A model generated the notes under the pieces. It saw only the letters and a program-made list of their open reading frames with translations. It was not told where the DNA came from and did no database searches. This document shows, piece after piece, positions 21,402 through 31,636 of a stretch of DNA of 64,000 nucleotides. The position numbers and the translations under genes are program-made. How positions within the stretch are numbered: the first letter of the stretch is position 1; every line of letters starts with the position of its first letter. Source of the DNA: Trichomonas vaginalis G3 (lineage: Eukaryota; Parabasalia; Trichomonadida; Trichomonadidae); the NCBI RefSeq assembly GCF_026262505.1, contig NC_067206.1, positions 9,854,268 through 9,918,267 on the forward strand. The letters are read 5' to 3'.

Positions 21402-22670
21402 TTAAACATTCGATTGTTTGACAACATCTTTTGCCGCTTTTTTGGGATTTTTTGATGATTTTTTCTTTTTTTCGGGGAAAAAAACAACAAATAGCAAATA
21501 AAATAATGGAAGGAATATCCCTACAATGAATATTACAACAACAACGGGATTTACGTCATTGTAGAGAATTTCATTTTTGAATCTTTGAATCCATGATTTT
21601 CTTTTTTTAATTGCTTCTTTGTATCCAATATCTCTATAGAAAGCTAAAACAATAAATCTTTCACAAGGATAATTAGTTTTTATCGTATTATTTTCCAAAA
21701 CAACATCTCCTTCTGAAATCCGGCCAACTAAGTTATGGCAAACATCTGTAACAATAATTCTTCCACCATTTGAGTTATAGGCTGCAAAAGCATAACCTCT
21801 GTTAATTCTGAGAGAAACTATGGTAGAATGAAGCAATTTTGCATCACCTTGGAGATATTCACCATGAATTAATGTTCCATGATAGACATTTGAGCCGAAT
21901 GAAACCATTCTGGCAACATATGTATGAGAAAATAAAAAATCTTTTGTATTTTCGAGATAAAAGCCGCAGCATGATGCATGTGTTACAAAAGAATTAATAA
22001 TGATGTAGTTTATATTGCCATTTGAGTTTTTAAAGTAGAAAGCTCCTTTTGAAGTACTTGTTTGTATTTGAGTTAGATTTAACGATGTAGAAGATACATC
22101 ATTGGTACTACATTCAATTAGAGCTGTAGATGCTGCTTCGCATTTATGGCATCCTGTGAAAATTAAAATTAAATGATCTGATTTTGTAACGAATGCTACT
22201 GAACTGCTATTTTTCGCAATACAATCGTAAAATGAACAAAAGTTTGAATCTAAATCTGCACAATATAAAGCTGCACCTACTTCACTCGAACAAGTTTGGA
22301 AAAGGCAACAAAATAACTTGAGAGGTGCTGATGTGCATATAGCACTACCTTTGTTTTTACTGAAACAGTGCCTGAATTGGCAATCTTTACAAACAATTGA
22401 GGAATCATAAATGTAATTAAGTCCATTTGCAAACGTTTTATCCTCAACGAACAAATTTTCGATTTTTATTGCTGATGAAAGGAATCTGTTAAATGATGAT
22501 CGCTGAATTTCTAATTTATTGTGAAAATTTGATTTAATAAATGGGAAAAACGACTTTGATATTGATGAATCTTTAATAATGATGCTATTAAATCTCGTTT
22601 TCGTATTAATAGATAATGTTGGCGCGATAAACAAACCATTTAGTCTGAGATAAGTCAAACTCAAGTTCAT
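21402..22670 (-). CDS. Beta-helix surface protein with C-terminal membrane anchor
   Basis: The protein has 422 residues and starts MNLSLTYLRLNGLFIAPTLS; TCATAA lies directly before the ATG. The body (about 20-330) is made of Ser/Asn/Cys-rich repeats (SSIVCKDCQFRHCFSKNKGS, SICTSAPLKLFCCLFQTCSS) that fit a right-handed parallel beta-helix of the polymorphic-membrane-protein type known from trichomonad surfaces. A single membrane span follows near 373-397 (VVVVIFIVGIFLPLFYLLFV), then a Lys-rich cytoplasmic tail (EKKKKSSKNPKKAAKDVV). No clear signal peptide is seen, which is odd for a protein that should face outward; the true N-terminus might lie elsewhere. Probable role: surface contact or adhesion. 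Confidence 0.75.
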   Translation of the reverse strand: MNLSLTYLRLNGLFIAPTLSINTKTRFNSIIIKDSSISKSFFPFIKSNFHNKLEIQRSSFNRFLSSAIKIENLFVEDKTFANGLNYIYDSSIVCKDCQFRHCFSKNKGSAICTSAPLKLFCCLFQTCSSEVGAALYCADLDSNFCSFYDCIAKNSSSVAFVTKSDHLILIFTGCHKCEAASTALIECSTNDVSSTSLNLTQIQTSTSKGAFYFKNSNGNINYIIINSFVTHASCCGFYLENTKDFLFSHTYVARMVSFGSNVYHGTLIHGEYLQGDAKLLHSTIVSLRINRGYAFAAYNSNGGRIIVTDVCHNLVGRISEGDVVLENNTIKTNYPCERFIVLAFYRDIGYKEAIKKRKSWIQRFKNEILYNDVNPVVVVIFIVGIFLPLFYLLFVVFFPEKKKKSSKNPKKAAKDVVKQSNV

Positions 22671-22885
22671 TTATGAACAATAAACTTAAGGAAACTTCAT
22701 GTTGCAATGAAATATAGATATTAACGAGCGGTGTCCCATACACTAATTATAAATTAATCATAATTAATATTCTAATAATTTGCAATATATAAGAGGAGCA
22801 ATATTCTAATATAAAATAAGTAATGATAATGTCTGTTTAATAAAATATTATAAACTTAATAAAATGTTTGAAATTGTAAATTTTT

Positions 22886-25800
22886 TTAAGGTTCTGGGGC
22901 TTCATCTTGTTCTGCAGCTAATTTTTGAGCCTCTTCTCCTTCTGCTCCTCCTTCTGGAGCTTCTTCTCCTTCAACATAATCGCCATCTTCTTCAATGAAG
23001 TCCTCTTCTTCGATCTTGAATTCAGGATGTTCTTCGTGTGCCTTGCACCAAATAACAAGGAATACGATACCGATATCTATAGCAATGAATATAATAATAA
23101 GGATGACAATAAGTGCTATAATTCCTCCGGAAATTGGGCTGCCTCCTATCTTGATTTTGGCATCATTTCTCTTTGATTCATAATCAGTAAAGTTATTTGC
23201 TCCTCCACTCTTGATTTCAAACTTATCTTCTTGGAAATTATTTTCTGTCTTGAGACTGGCCTTGATCTTTTGGAATGATTCTCCAGATTGGAATTGGAAA
23301 GCTATTGGTGAACTCGAAACAGGGATTGCTGTCTTTCCATCCATATTCATTGGTGATTTTCCGGAACCCTCAATGTTAGCTACAATATATGAGTGATTTG
23401 TGAATGCATAATAAGCATTAAATGGTGCGTTCTTATCCTCTGGTGCTGTTATCTCTGGGGTTTGACCTGCATTGAAAACTATATTTGCATTGCTATTTGA
23501 TGATTTATAAATATAAATTGTTATTGCAGTTTCAGATTTAAGTATGAAATTACTTGATTCCTTAAAATGAACTCCATAAATTTTCTGTGAAAAGATCTCG
23601 TAACCAAGTTCCCTTTCAGAATTTTCTTTACTATAAACTAATGTGCATGAATGCGACATTTTGATGTCTCGTGGAACAAAGAAAACATCACTTTGAGCAG
23701 ACACTATGAATCTTTGTTCAGAGCTTAATTCAAAGAAATATGATCCTGTAGATAATTGTTTTGGAAAGTCTTTTGTAGTCACACTCCATTGACCTTGCAA
23801 GTCACTAAGGAATTTTGAATTAGAAATAGAACTGGTGTACGACTTTCCATTAGATGCCTCTTTAGAATAAATTCCAATGGTGCTTGGTTTACTATCTTCA
23901 GAGACATTGAATACAACAGCTAATACTTTCCTTGATTGGAATAATTGTGGTTCACTATATTCGCCCTCAACGGTGCCATCAAATTTATAAACAGAAAGTT
24001 TTGTGCCACTTCCAATACTTAAATCATAGGAGTAATTCACATCAGATGCAAAAATGCAGCCATACTTTCCTGGTTGAACAGTTGTTGAATTAATAACAAA
24101 TAGAGAATCTTTCTTATTTTGCAAAAATGCAACATCTTTGACACCTGATATGGTAACTAATGTCAGAGTAAACTCTTTTAGATTAGTATCCAGTTTAGTA
24201 AATTTGGCCTTAAAGTCAACATTCTTATTTGCAATCTGAACCTCATTAGAAAAAACAATTGCATATGAATCACGAATGTCTGTCAATTCTGGAAAATAAT
24301 GTATAAAGTTTCCTGAGTTTGTAATGTTATTGTCGCCATATCGAAGATAAAAGAAATTTTGAATTGCTTGTAAGCTAGTTCCTGGATTTGGTGTTGGTTG
24401 TGGCGATGTTCCATTTGCATTTATAATTCCAATTGGAATATCACCAATTTGTTTGCCGTCATAGTCGATTTCAAGGAATTTGATATTTTGCATCTTATAA
24501 ATGCCAGCACCTGATGATTGAGCTGTTGAAAATGTGTTATCATCTGCTGCATAGGAAACTATTCCAACTGGGCCTGCTCTGTTTAATGTTCCATCATAAA
24601 ATTCAACTTCACATCCTGTATTTGAGATAAAAATCACGCCCATTTGTGACGTGTTATCAGTACGTTTGATGAATTGTTGTTTTTGATTTCCTTGCACAAC
24701 GAGAAGCTTTTCTTTAATGACTTTTGAAACGCATACATATCCTGATGATACATTACCCGTCAGATTAAATTTATATTCATTGGTCTCATTCTCATATAAA
24801 ACCGCAAAGTGAGAAAGATCATAAAGCAATTGGGTATTCTCAATTTGCTGGCATCCTTGGCTTAAAAACGTAAAATTTTTCGTAACTTTTTTAAATGGAG
24901 CGCTGGGTGGCACGTCTGTAGCAGAAAATCCTTTGCCAGTAACATTTTCTTCATTGAATGATATGAGCCCGGTTGGGTCATTTGCAGTTTCAACTGTACC
25001 ACTTTCGGTTTTAATTGAAACCAATATGCAATTATCCGTAGCGGTGTACATAAAATCGGTTGGTACATCCTGGTCGCCTGATTCATCAGCACCTCTATTA
25101 AACTTATAAGTTATATTATATCCATTTGCCTTCACCTTGAAGTCCATGGAAATTGGTTTATCACTTAAGAAGAATGCTTTTGTAGTTTCGCCTCCCTTGA
25201 ATGTTATTGCGTCTTTTCCACTTACTTTGATTATTAAAGCATTTAATGTTTTCGGAAATACAATATTACGGTTATTTTCTAATGATACATTTTGCAAGTT
25301 ACTCGTCGGATTTAAATTACCAACATCTTGCGAATAGTATCCGGGACAGCATACAAACTTTGAAGTGGGGGTATATGATACCTTAGTAACATTTTTTAGA
25401 GCTGATTGATTTGCTGGACTTAGATGATCTAAGGTATAGTTTGTAAAGGAATAACTGTAGAGTGTTGCTTTTGCCCCATCTCCATTATTTATGATGGCAA
25501 AACATGAAACGCCTGGAAAATCCATTACTTTGTTATTTTCAACTTGATATTGAAAAATGGTTAGATCTTGACCTGTTGTTGCATATACGCCATCACCGGT
25601 CTTAAGAAATGATGCTTTCATTGAACCATAAGAAAGACATATAAATACTTTTCCTTTTTCAACTTCTTGATATGTTTCCTCAAGATTAATTTGATTAAAA
25701 TTTACATATACAACCGCTGTCATATTCTTTAAATATTTGTACAAATAATAGTCATATGATAGCTTTGAAACAACAGTTAAATTATCATTTGATGTCTGAT

Positions 25801-25957
25801 CAGCTAAAATTATAGGTGATCCTTGTATGTTGTAAATTATTGTATAACGGTAGTCACCCGCTGGATATGTGTATACAGTATCTGGATCAAAAGAAAATGA
25901 ATGATGACCTACCTTTAATGTTTCCGCGCTAGAGAAGAACGCAAAGAAAGATAGCAT
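22886..25957 (-). CDS. Large type I surface membrane protein, family not recognised
   Basis: The protein has 1023 residues. The Met at 25957 is chosen because it begins a clear signal peptide (MLSFFAFFSSAETLK) and GTCAATTTTAG lies just upstream; the longer frame would need a TTG start. The outer part (~20-940) is rich in Ser, Thr, Asn and Tyr with many N-glycosylation sequons, and looks like repeated beta domains (for example YTYPAGDYRYTIIYNIQGSP). One long membrane span lies at about 943-970 (GGIIALIVILIIIFIAIDIG), followed by a 53-residue strongly acidic tail (EEEDFIEEDGDYVEGEEAPE). There is no protease or lectin motif. It is likely exposed on the cell surface; the function is unknown. It lies in tandem with the beta-helix gene on the same strand. 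Confidence 0.85.
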   Translation of the reverse strand: MLSFFAFFSSAETLKVGHHSFSFDPDTVYTYPAGDYRYTIIYNIQGSPIILADQTSNDNLTVVSKLSYDYYLYKYLKNMTAVVYVNFNQINLEETYQEVEKGKVFICLSYGSMKASFLKTGDGVYATTGQDLTIFQYQVENNKVMDFPGVSCFAIINNGDGAKATLYSYSFTNYTLDHLSPANQSALKNVTKVSYTPTSKFVCCPGYYSQDVGNLNPTSNLQNVSLENNRNIVFPKTLNALIIKVSGKDAITFKGGETTKAFFLSDKPISMDFKVKANGYNITYKFNRGADESGDQDVPTDFMYTATDNCILVSIKTESGTVETANDPTGLISFNEENVTGKGFSATDVPPSAPFKKVTKNFTFLSQGCQQIENTQLLYDLSHFAVLYENETNEYKFNLTGNVSSGYVCVSKVIKEKLLVVQGNQKQQFIKRTDNTSQMGVIFISNTGCEVEFYDGTLNRAGPVGIVSYAADDNTFSTAQSSGAGIYKMQNIKFLEIDYDGKQIGDIPIGIINANGTSPQPTPNPGTSLQAIQNFFYLRYGDNNITNSGNFIHYFPELTDIRDSYAIVFSNEVQIANKNVDFKAKFTKLDTNLKEFTLTLVTISGVKDVAFLQNKKDSLFVINSTTVQPGKYGCIFASDVNYSYDLSIGSGTKLSVYKFDGTVEGEYSEPQLFQSRKVLAVVFNVSEDSKPSTIGIYSKEASNGKSYTSSISNSKFLSDLQGQWSVTTKDFPKQLSTGSYFFELSSEQRFIVSAQSDVFFVPRDIKMSHSCTLVYSKENSERELGYEIFSQKIYGVHFKESSNFILKSETAITIYIYKSSNSNANIVFNAGQTPEITAPEDKNAPFNAYYAFTNHSYIVANIEGSGKSPMNMDGKTAIPVSSSPIAFQFQSGESFQKIKASLKTENNFQEDKFEIKSGGANNFTDYESKRNDAKIKIGGSPISGGIIALIVILIIIFIAIDIGIVFLVIWCKAHEEHPEFKIEEEDFIEEDGDYVEGEEAPEGGAEGEEAQKLAAEQDEAPEP

Positions 25958-28612
25958 CAATAATCTAAAATTGACAAATATTTCATTCAAAAAGTAAACG
26001 CTTTTCAATTACGATTGAATTATATAAAAAGGAAATTTTATTAATATTGGCGGTTAACTTATTCATTTTAAAAAATTCGCGATTTCTGAAAATAAAAAAG
26101 ATATTGCATAAAATTGTAGCGAATCTTATAATGAATTAAATAAACATGCATGAAGGGTGCGCCCGGGAGGATCATGTAAACTTCAGAATTTAGAACCTTA
26201 TTTTTAGGCATTATCTTGGCTACCTATAGGGTTGTTAGATTCCCGACGATAGGTGTCTTAGAAGATTTGCCTGGTGTCATCATAGTGTCTTTAAATCAAA
26301 AATTTTATTTTGGAGTTAGTTTTATTGATTTTTCAATAAAAAACATTTCTAAAACAAGAAAATAAAACGATAAAATATTTATATTTTATATAAGGATCTT
26401 ATATATTTAAAATAAATATCATTTTATTTTTTTTCATTGGTGTCTGTCAAACCATAATACACTATTCAAAAATTCAATGTGTCTTGCGGTTTCAAAAGAC
26501 ACCTTCAAATTGAACGATAGCACAGACACTATTGAATTTTACCCATTTTATTTAGTTTTTACTCTTTTTATTTTTAAGAATTAATGACTGAAACAGCCGT
26601 TTTGTTATGACCTCAATCACTTTTATTTATTATTTTAAATATTATTTAATTTTATTATTTGAATAGGCCAACTTATATTTGAGAAGCTCAATTTGAGACC
26701 CCTTAATACATTGAAATATCATAAATATTGAAATATTAAAAAGTGTATTTCAAAATATTGAAACTATAAAAATTTATAATACTGAAATTGAGACAAATTA
26801 ATAAATTCAATGTGTTTTTTTTTGAAATAACTCTCAAATATTATGTTTTTGTTTATTTAATGATGAATAAATATGATTGCTTTAGTCAATCATAAAAACT
26901 AATTTAAGTTTAAAATAATGAAAGGATAATTTGATCGTTTTTTAAAATACAATTATTTTTGATGATTTGCAAGAATCTTTGAAAGGAATATAATATAGGT
27001 TCTATTTTTGTAAAATTTATCCAAATCATGTATTACATAAATTACGATTAAAACGATGAAAGAACCAAAAAGTGTGTTTTGTGTTTTGTTGTTGCGTGTT
27101 GGATGCGGAATCCTGTTATTTCCGAAATCGACAAAAAATTTGGAAATTTAATTTCCGAAATCGAAATTATATTAATGTTTTTAATATTCTTATATCAAAA
27201 GGATTAAAGTTCATTAAGAGAAAAACAATTCTTCTTCTTCAATCTATTGGCGCATTTATTTCTACACGCCAATAAGGAAGGGAAAATTATAAGACACCAT
27301 GGTGTCTTCAAAACGCTAATTTTTGATATTTTTAACAACCCTAGCTACCTATTTAGGCTCGAAAAGCAAAAAATATCAAAAAATACAACTTGACTCCATT
27401 ATGACCCTTTCATGGAGGTAGTTTTTATCCGCTAGTATTTTCCCTTTGAATCTCTTTACAATTCGAAATCAAATTCAAACCTCAGTAGAAGAAAGGAAGA
27501 ATCGACTTACTACGGTTGTAATACGAATAAATACATATATTTAATTATTTTTATTTACATAATAATTGTTTGAAGCTCATATTCCAACAAATTTTTAAAT
27601 AAAAACATTAAAATGTTGAAAATGTTCATATATTTTAATAGGGTTTTGGCACTTTATTGAGGAATTACTACATACATAGTCGAACTGAACTTGATATTTT
27701 GAAATTTAAATTATTTATCAAAATTAAAATTTAACTTGAAATTTATAATTATTTAGTCATATTTTGCATAATTCTAAGTAGATTTTGTAAAAAATCAAGA
27801 AAGAAAAATTTTCACGTGCTTTATTTTTTCTTTTTTATAATAATACATATTATTATATAATTAACATATTCATAATGTTTCACCCTTTCAAAAATATAAT
27901 CCTCCTCCTCTCAAATAAACGTACATACGGGTGCACCCTTAATAAATCTTGTTTTGAATTTAAAAAATTGAAAAGGTAAAAATATCATATAAAATAAACT
28001 GTATTCTCTTCATCATTATGAATTACAATATGAATTTCCCATGTATTTTATTAAATAGGACAAATGCTTGTTGATCTCAAGCCAAAAGAAGAAATTAAAA
28101 TCAATTTATTAGATGACATTGATGTACCAATCATTACATACTTGATAATACATATTAAATTCATGCATTATATAAAATTTTTTGAAAATCAAAAAGGTCC
28201 CAGAATAAAATTCGATTCGATGTATAAAGTTGTTGAGAGTGTCAATTTGACTATGCTTTAATATAAGTAATTTTAAAAACTCAAATCAAATGTTAAAAAT
28301 AATTTTTATAAAAAGCAATTTGGATTATGGTCCAACCAATTATATGTGTTTATAAACGAAAGATAACAATGTTTTGATGTGATAATAAATTTTGAAATCA
28401 AATAAGGCAAATAAAGCTAAAACTAGGGTTGTTTCAAATATACATAATTGATATATTAGGGATCAATTGCGACTTTATCGCAAGAGTACTAAAAATAAAA
28501 AAAAATTAACGAAAAATCCGAAATCACTAAAAATAACATCAAAATATGATTGATATTATCATAATTATGTACGAAAATACGAATATTAAATGAAAATAAA
28601 ATTAAAAATTTT
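25958..28612. other. 2.6-kb intergenic region holding transposon remnants
   Basis: It contains the hAT-like MITE at 26227-27343. Outside that, short inverted sequences AAGGGTGCGCCCG (26153-26165) and CGGGTGCACCCTT (27928-27940) may be the ends of an older element into which the MITE inserted; no target duplication supports this. TAGGGTTGTTTCAAAT near 28424 resembles the MITE end. No gene is supported; a 65-codon frame at 28064-28261 has no features. Confidence 0.5.
26227..27343. mobile_element. hAT-like MITE with 8-bp target duplication
   Basis: Terminal inverted repeats TAGGGTTGTTA (26227-26237) and TAACAACCCTA (27333-27343) are flanked by a perfect direct repeat GCTACCTA (26219-26226 and 27344-27351). 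Sub-terminal repeats of AGGTGTCTT and AGACACC occur inside both ends. The 1117-bp interior has no transposase. An 8-bp duplication plus a TAGGG-type end is diagnostic for hAT elements. The target duplication is still perfect, so insertion is not ancient. Confidence 0.88.
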
Positions 28613-29167
28613 TCAATTTGGAAAATTCTGTCCATCTGCATTTGGTGTAAGTCTATTGATCAATTCTTGACAATTCTTAATCTGCTGCTTCATTGTTGTT
28701 GGGTTTGATAAGGATAAATGTTGAACATGCGCTTCATTGTATTCTTTAGCGAGCATTTCGTTTTTGCTAAGTAATATTTGCTTTTTGCGGGTAATATTTT
28801 CCATATCTAGCATTAAATCTGTAAATTTTGGTATTGCAATCGGTGAAGTTGGATAATTAACTTGCTGTGGTTGTTGCTGCACAACAGGCTCGATACTGTC
28901 AATTAAATTCATTGTATCTTGAGCAGATAACTTTAATTTGAAGTAAAAGTCATCAATATCTGATTTTGTTAGTTCGAATAGTAATGTACTCTCATATGGT
29001 AAGCAAAGAGCATTAAAAACGTCTGATATTGTCACTTTAATATTATCAGGAGAATTTTTTTCTGCGAAATTGTAAATTTTAGTGAATGAAAACTCTCCAT
29101 TCGCTTCATTAGAGTTGATCATATATTTTGCAATGCATTTGACAAGCTCTAATATCTTAGAATCCAT
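28613..29167 (-). CDS. Small helical protein, unidentified
   Basis: This 184-residue protein begins MDSKILELVKCIAKYMINSN. An initiator-like TCACTTTT (29189-29196, minus) lies 22 bp upstream and supports the start. The N-terminal ~85 residues look like a small helical bundle (FTKIYNFAEKNSPDNIKVTI). A Gln/Pro linker (VVQQQPQQVNYPTSP) leads to a coiled coil (LMLDMENITRKKQILLSKNE). There is no signal or membrane segment. I do not recognise the family. It lies 109 bp downstream of the next minus-strand gene. Confidence 0.8.
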   Translation of the reverse strand: MDSKILELVKCIAKYMINSNEANGEFSFTKIYNFAEKNSPDNIKVTISDVFNALCLPYESTLLFELTKSDIDDFYFKLKLSAQDTMNLIDSIEPVVQQQPQQVNYPTSPIAIPKFTDLMLDMENITRKKQILLSKNEMLAKEYNEAHVQHLSLSNPTTMKQQIKNCQELINRLTPNADGQNFPN

Positions 29168-29188
29168 TGCAAAATCGGAGAAAAATAA

Positions 29189-29196
29189 AAAAGTGA
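29189..29196 (-). promoter_or_regulatory. Initiator-like element (TCACTTTT) of the 29167 gene
   Basis: On the minus strand it reads TCACTTTT followed by a T-rich leader to the ATG. It is the same octamer, at about the same distance, as before the ferredoxin and subtilase genes. Confidence 0.6.
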
Positions 29197-29276
29197 CAAG
29201 ATCTGAAGAAGAAATGTCATTGAAAGATAAACAATCATATTTATAAACAAAATATATCTTATTACATATAAATCAA

Positions 29277-30863
29277 TTAGTATTTTTCGAGATTTTCAAG
29301 TTGTCCTCGATAACTTTCTCCATAAGAAGAACTGATAAGGTAACTTCTAAGAACTACCCTTGAATCATAGAAATCTTTATAGTTTTGAACATTATTAAGC
29401 TCCTGGTCAAGAACATTGTTATATTTCCTTTCCATTTCAATTGCTCCAAAGATTTCGCACAAAGTTCCTTTGATTCCGATATTGTAATCATCAGATAACA
29501 TACCCATTAGGGCTGGAATTATCATTTGTACGATATTAACAACAATTTTCTTTTTTGAAAATGTTGCAGCGATGAACTTCCTAAAAACCTCTTGGAAGAA
29601 GCTTGACTCGTTAAAAGTAAACAACAATCTAAGCAGTTGTGGAATAAAATCTGTTGCCATCAACAATTCTTCTGTTTCCGAGGAATATTTGATCATAAAC
29701 GAGAGGAATTTAAGCGCATAGTAATGGCAATGATAGAACTTGGTCTTTGCAGCTCTTAACTGCATCACAGCTGAATATACAAAATTCAGAAGCTGAGAAG
29801 AGAACTGAGGAGTGAAGAATGCGAGTATTGCAAGCCATTTCTGATCATCTATGATCCTGTCTGTGATGTCGTATTCGATTTCGCAAATAGAAATGAAATC
29901 AATCGACATAAAACTCTTTGAAAGGATTTTTGATGATAAACAGCTTGCCATTAATCTATATAAAGCGGCAGTTCTTTGTACTTCTTTACTTTGATAATAT
30001 TGATATTCAAATTCGAAGTCTGTGTGTCTATAATTGATCAATTCTCTATGAACTATCTCGTGGAAACCGAGTTTCAGTATGTACTTCTGTAGATTTTCAA
30101 GGCTTTCGTCATTCTTGCAAATTTTGTTTAATAACAACGAAATTTCTGGTAAATATATGTGATGAATAAGCCTGCATAAAAATCCACATTGGTCAATGAG
30201 TATATCTGGCATAATATCAAGAATTCCTGAAATAATTGAAGTAAATCTTCCCATCATGAACATATCTGGGTCTTCTGGTATTGTTAAGTCTGATCCAAGT
30301 TGTTGGAACCGATCTGCACGAATGAAATGATGTGTAATCTTATGATCGAAGGTTAATAAAATTGAATAAGCATTATCTGCCATATCTCTGTCATCTTTGT
30401 TGAAACAAGCTTGTATAAGATCATCAATACGAAGACACAAGTATGTAATAATGGTGCTATTGCCATTTTGAAAGAGTTTCATTGCGGCTTTTGTTGGAAG
30501 AACGGCTTTCAATGGAACATTAGGACCAACTGTGATAGAACTACCAGATTTACCTTTTGGCTCTTGCGAATTGCCTCTAAATCTTCTTTGTTTTTGATTT
30601 GTTTTCAAAGAATCATCTCTTTGACTTCCAGATGCAAAAGAATCGATTGATGGTAAACCTTTTGTGGTAATGGAGTCAACACTCGGTCCTTCTTTATCGT
30701 AAATTTTACTGTTGTGTAATTCTGAATCAATGTTGTCATTATCTAAACTTAATGGATTAAAAAAGCTGAATTTTGACGAACTTGATGATTTTTCATCTTT
30801 TGCAACTTGAGTTGGATCAGGTTTAAGGTCGAAAAGCTTGAGAAAATTGAAATTCAAATTCAT
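29277..30863 (-). CDS. Helical-repeat (armadillo-like) protein, possibly SAPS-type phosphatase subunit
   Basis: This 528-residue soluble protein begins MNLNFNFLKLFDLKPDPTQV. The first ~125 residues are low-complexity and Ser/Lys-rich (DEKSSSSSKFSFFN, NQKQRRFRGNSQEPKGKSGS). From about 130 on it is entirely helical, with armadillo-like repeats (IDDLIQACFNKDDRDMADNA, MGRFTSIISGILDIMPDILI, FLCRLIHHIYLPEISLLLNK). The order MGRF(x)II(x)GIL followed by a block like LIHHIYLPEISLLLNKI recalls the SAPS domain of Sit4/PP6-associated proteins, which steer phosphatase specificity; this is by-eye similarity only. Another armadillo-type regulator is the alternative. Confidence 0.75.
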   Translation of the reverse strand: MNLNFNFLKLFDLKPDPTQVAKDEKSSSSSKFSFFNPLSLDNDNIDSELHNSKIYDKEGPSVDSITTKGLPSIDSFASGSQRDDSLKTNQKQRRFRGNSQEPKGKSGSSITVGPNVPLKAVLPTKAAMKLFQNGNSTIITYLCLRIDDLIQACFNKDDRDMADNAYSILLTFDHKITHHFIRADRFQQLGSDLTIPEDPDMFMMGRFTSIISGILDIMPDILIDQCGFLCRLIHHIYLPEISLLLNKICKNDESLENLQKYILKLGFHEIVHRELINYRHTDFEFEYQYYQSKEVQRTAALYRLMASCLSSKILSKSFMSIDFISICEIEYDITDRIIDDQKWLAILAFFTPQFSSQLLNFVYSAVMQLRAAKTKFYHCHYYALKFLSFMIKYSSETEELLMATDFIPQLLRLLFTFNESSFFQEVFRKFIAATFSKKKIVVNIVQMIIPALMGMLSDDYNIGIKGTLCEIFGAIEMERKYNNVLDQELNNVQNYKDFYDSRVVLRSYLISSSYGESYRGQLENLEKY

Positions 30864-31636
30864 CTGCCAAAATATAAAACCGAAATATGATGATCTCTCT
30901 TGACGATCTTTTCATTGTGGATTTACAATGGTTATAATCTATTGAAGAAAAAAATTCACATCTTACTTCCGGTTTCTCAAAGGAATTCAGATTCATTTCC
31001 AAAATAAATGTAATATACTTGCATGAGTAATGCATATGTCTATTGTCATCGATTAAATGACCTCTCAGTTAGAAATCCAAGAATTAAAGTGAACATTCTA
31101 AAGGTTGAATTTCTAATTAAGGTCAATAGACTATTTCAATGAACTTTTCATATTTTTTCATGCAGTCATTAAGGAATTTGAATAGAGTTATTTGTAAAAA
31201 TATCAGTTCAAAATAATGCAATAAAAAATACTAGATATTCATTGGTAATTCTATAATTAGAACTTCAGAACAAAAATGTTGTTAAACGTATTCTTTTGGT
31301 ATCATAAATTAAAAATGAGATGGAAATTAAAGTATAAAAAAAATTATATAAGAGAAATATGATAGGAATGGATAGTATAAAAGAAAGTGTATTGTGTAAT
31401 GGATTAAGTCTGTAGTAGTTTACTTTGGTAAAACTCATTTATAAGGAATAAATTATGTAAAATATTGTGCAAAATATGAATAATAGAATGAATCAATGAG
31501 AAATACCAAAATATCCTCAAACAGTACCAGTTTTATAGCTGATTTTAGATGAAAATATATAAAATCAATGCATAAATCAGGAGGAAGAATTTATAAACGA
31601 GTTTTATCGTTGTAAATTTGAAAAGTTTACAACAGA
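30864..31636. other. Divergent intergenic region with a 94-bp hairpin
   Basis: It lies between the divergent genes at 30863 and 31637, so it should hold both promoters. GTCTATTG (31038-31045) pairs with CAATAGAC (31124-31131), and inside it TTAGAAAT pairs with ATTTCTAA, which makes a fold-back of about 94 bp. No gene or strong initiator-like motif was seen. Confidence 0.5.
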
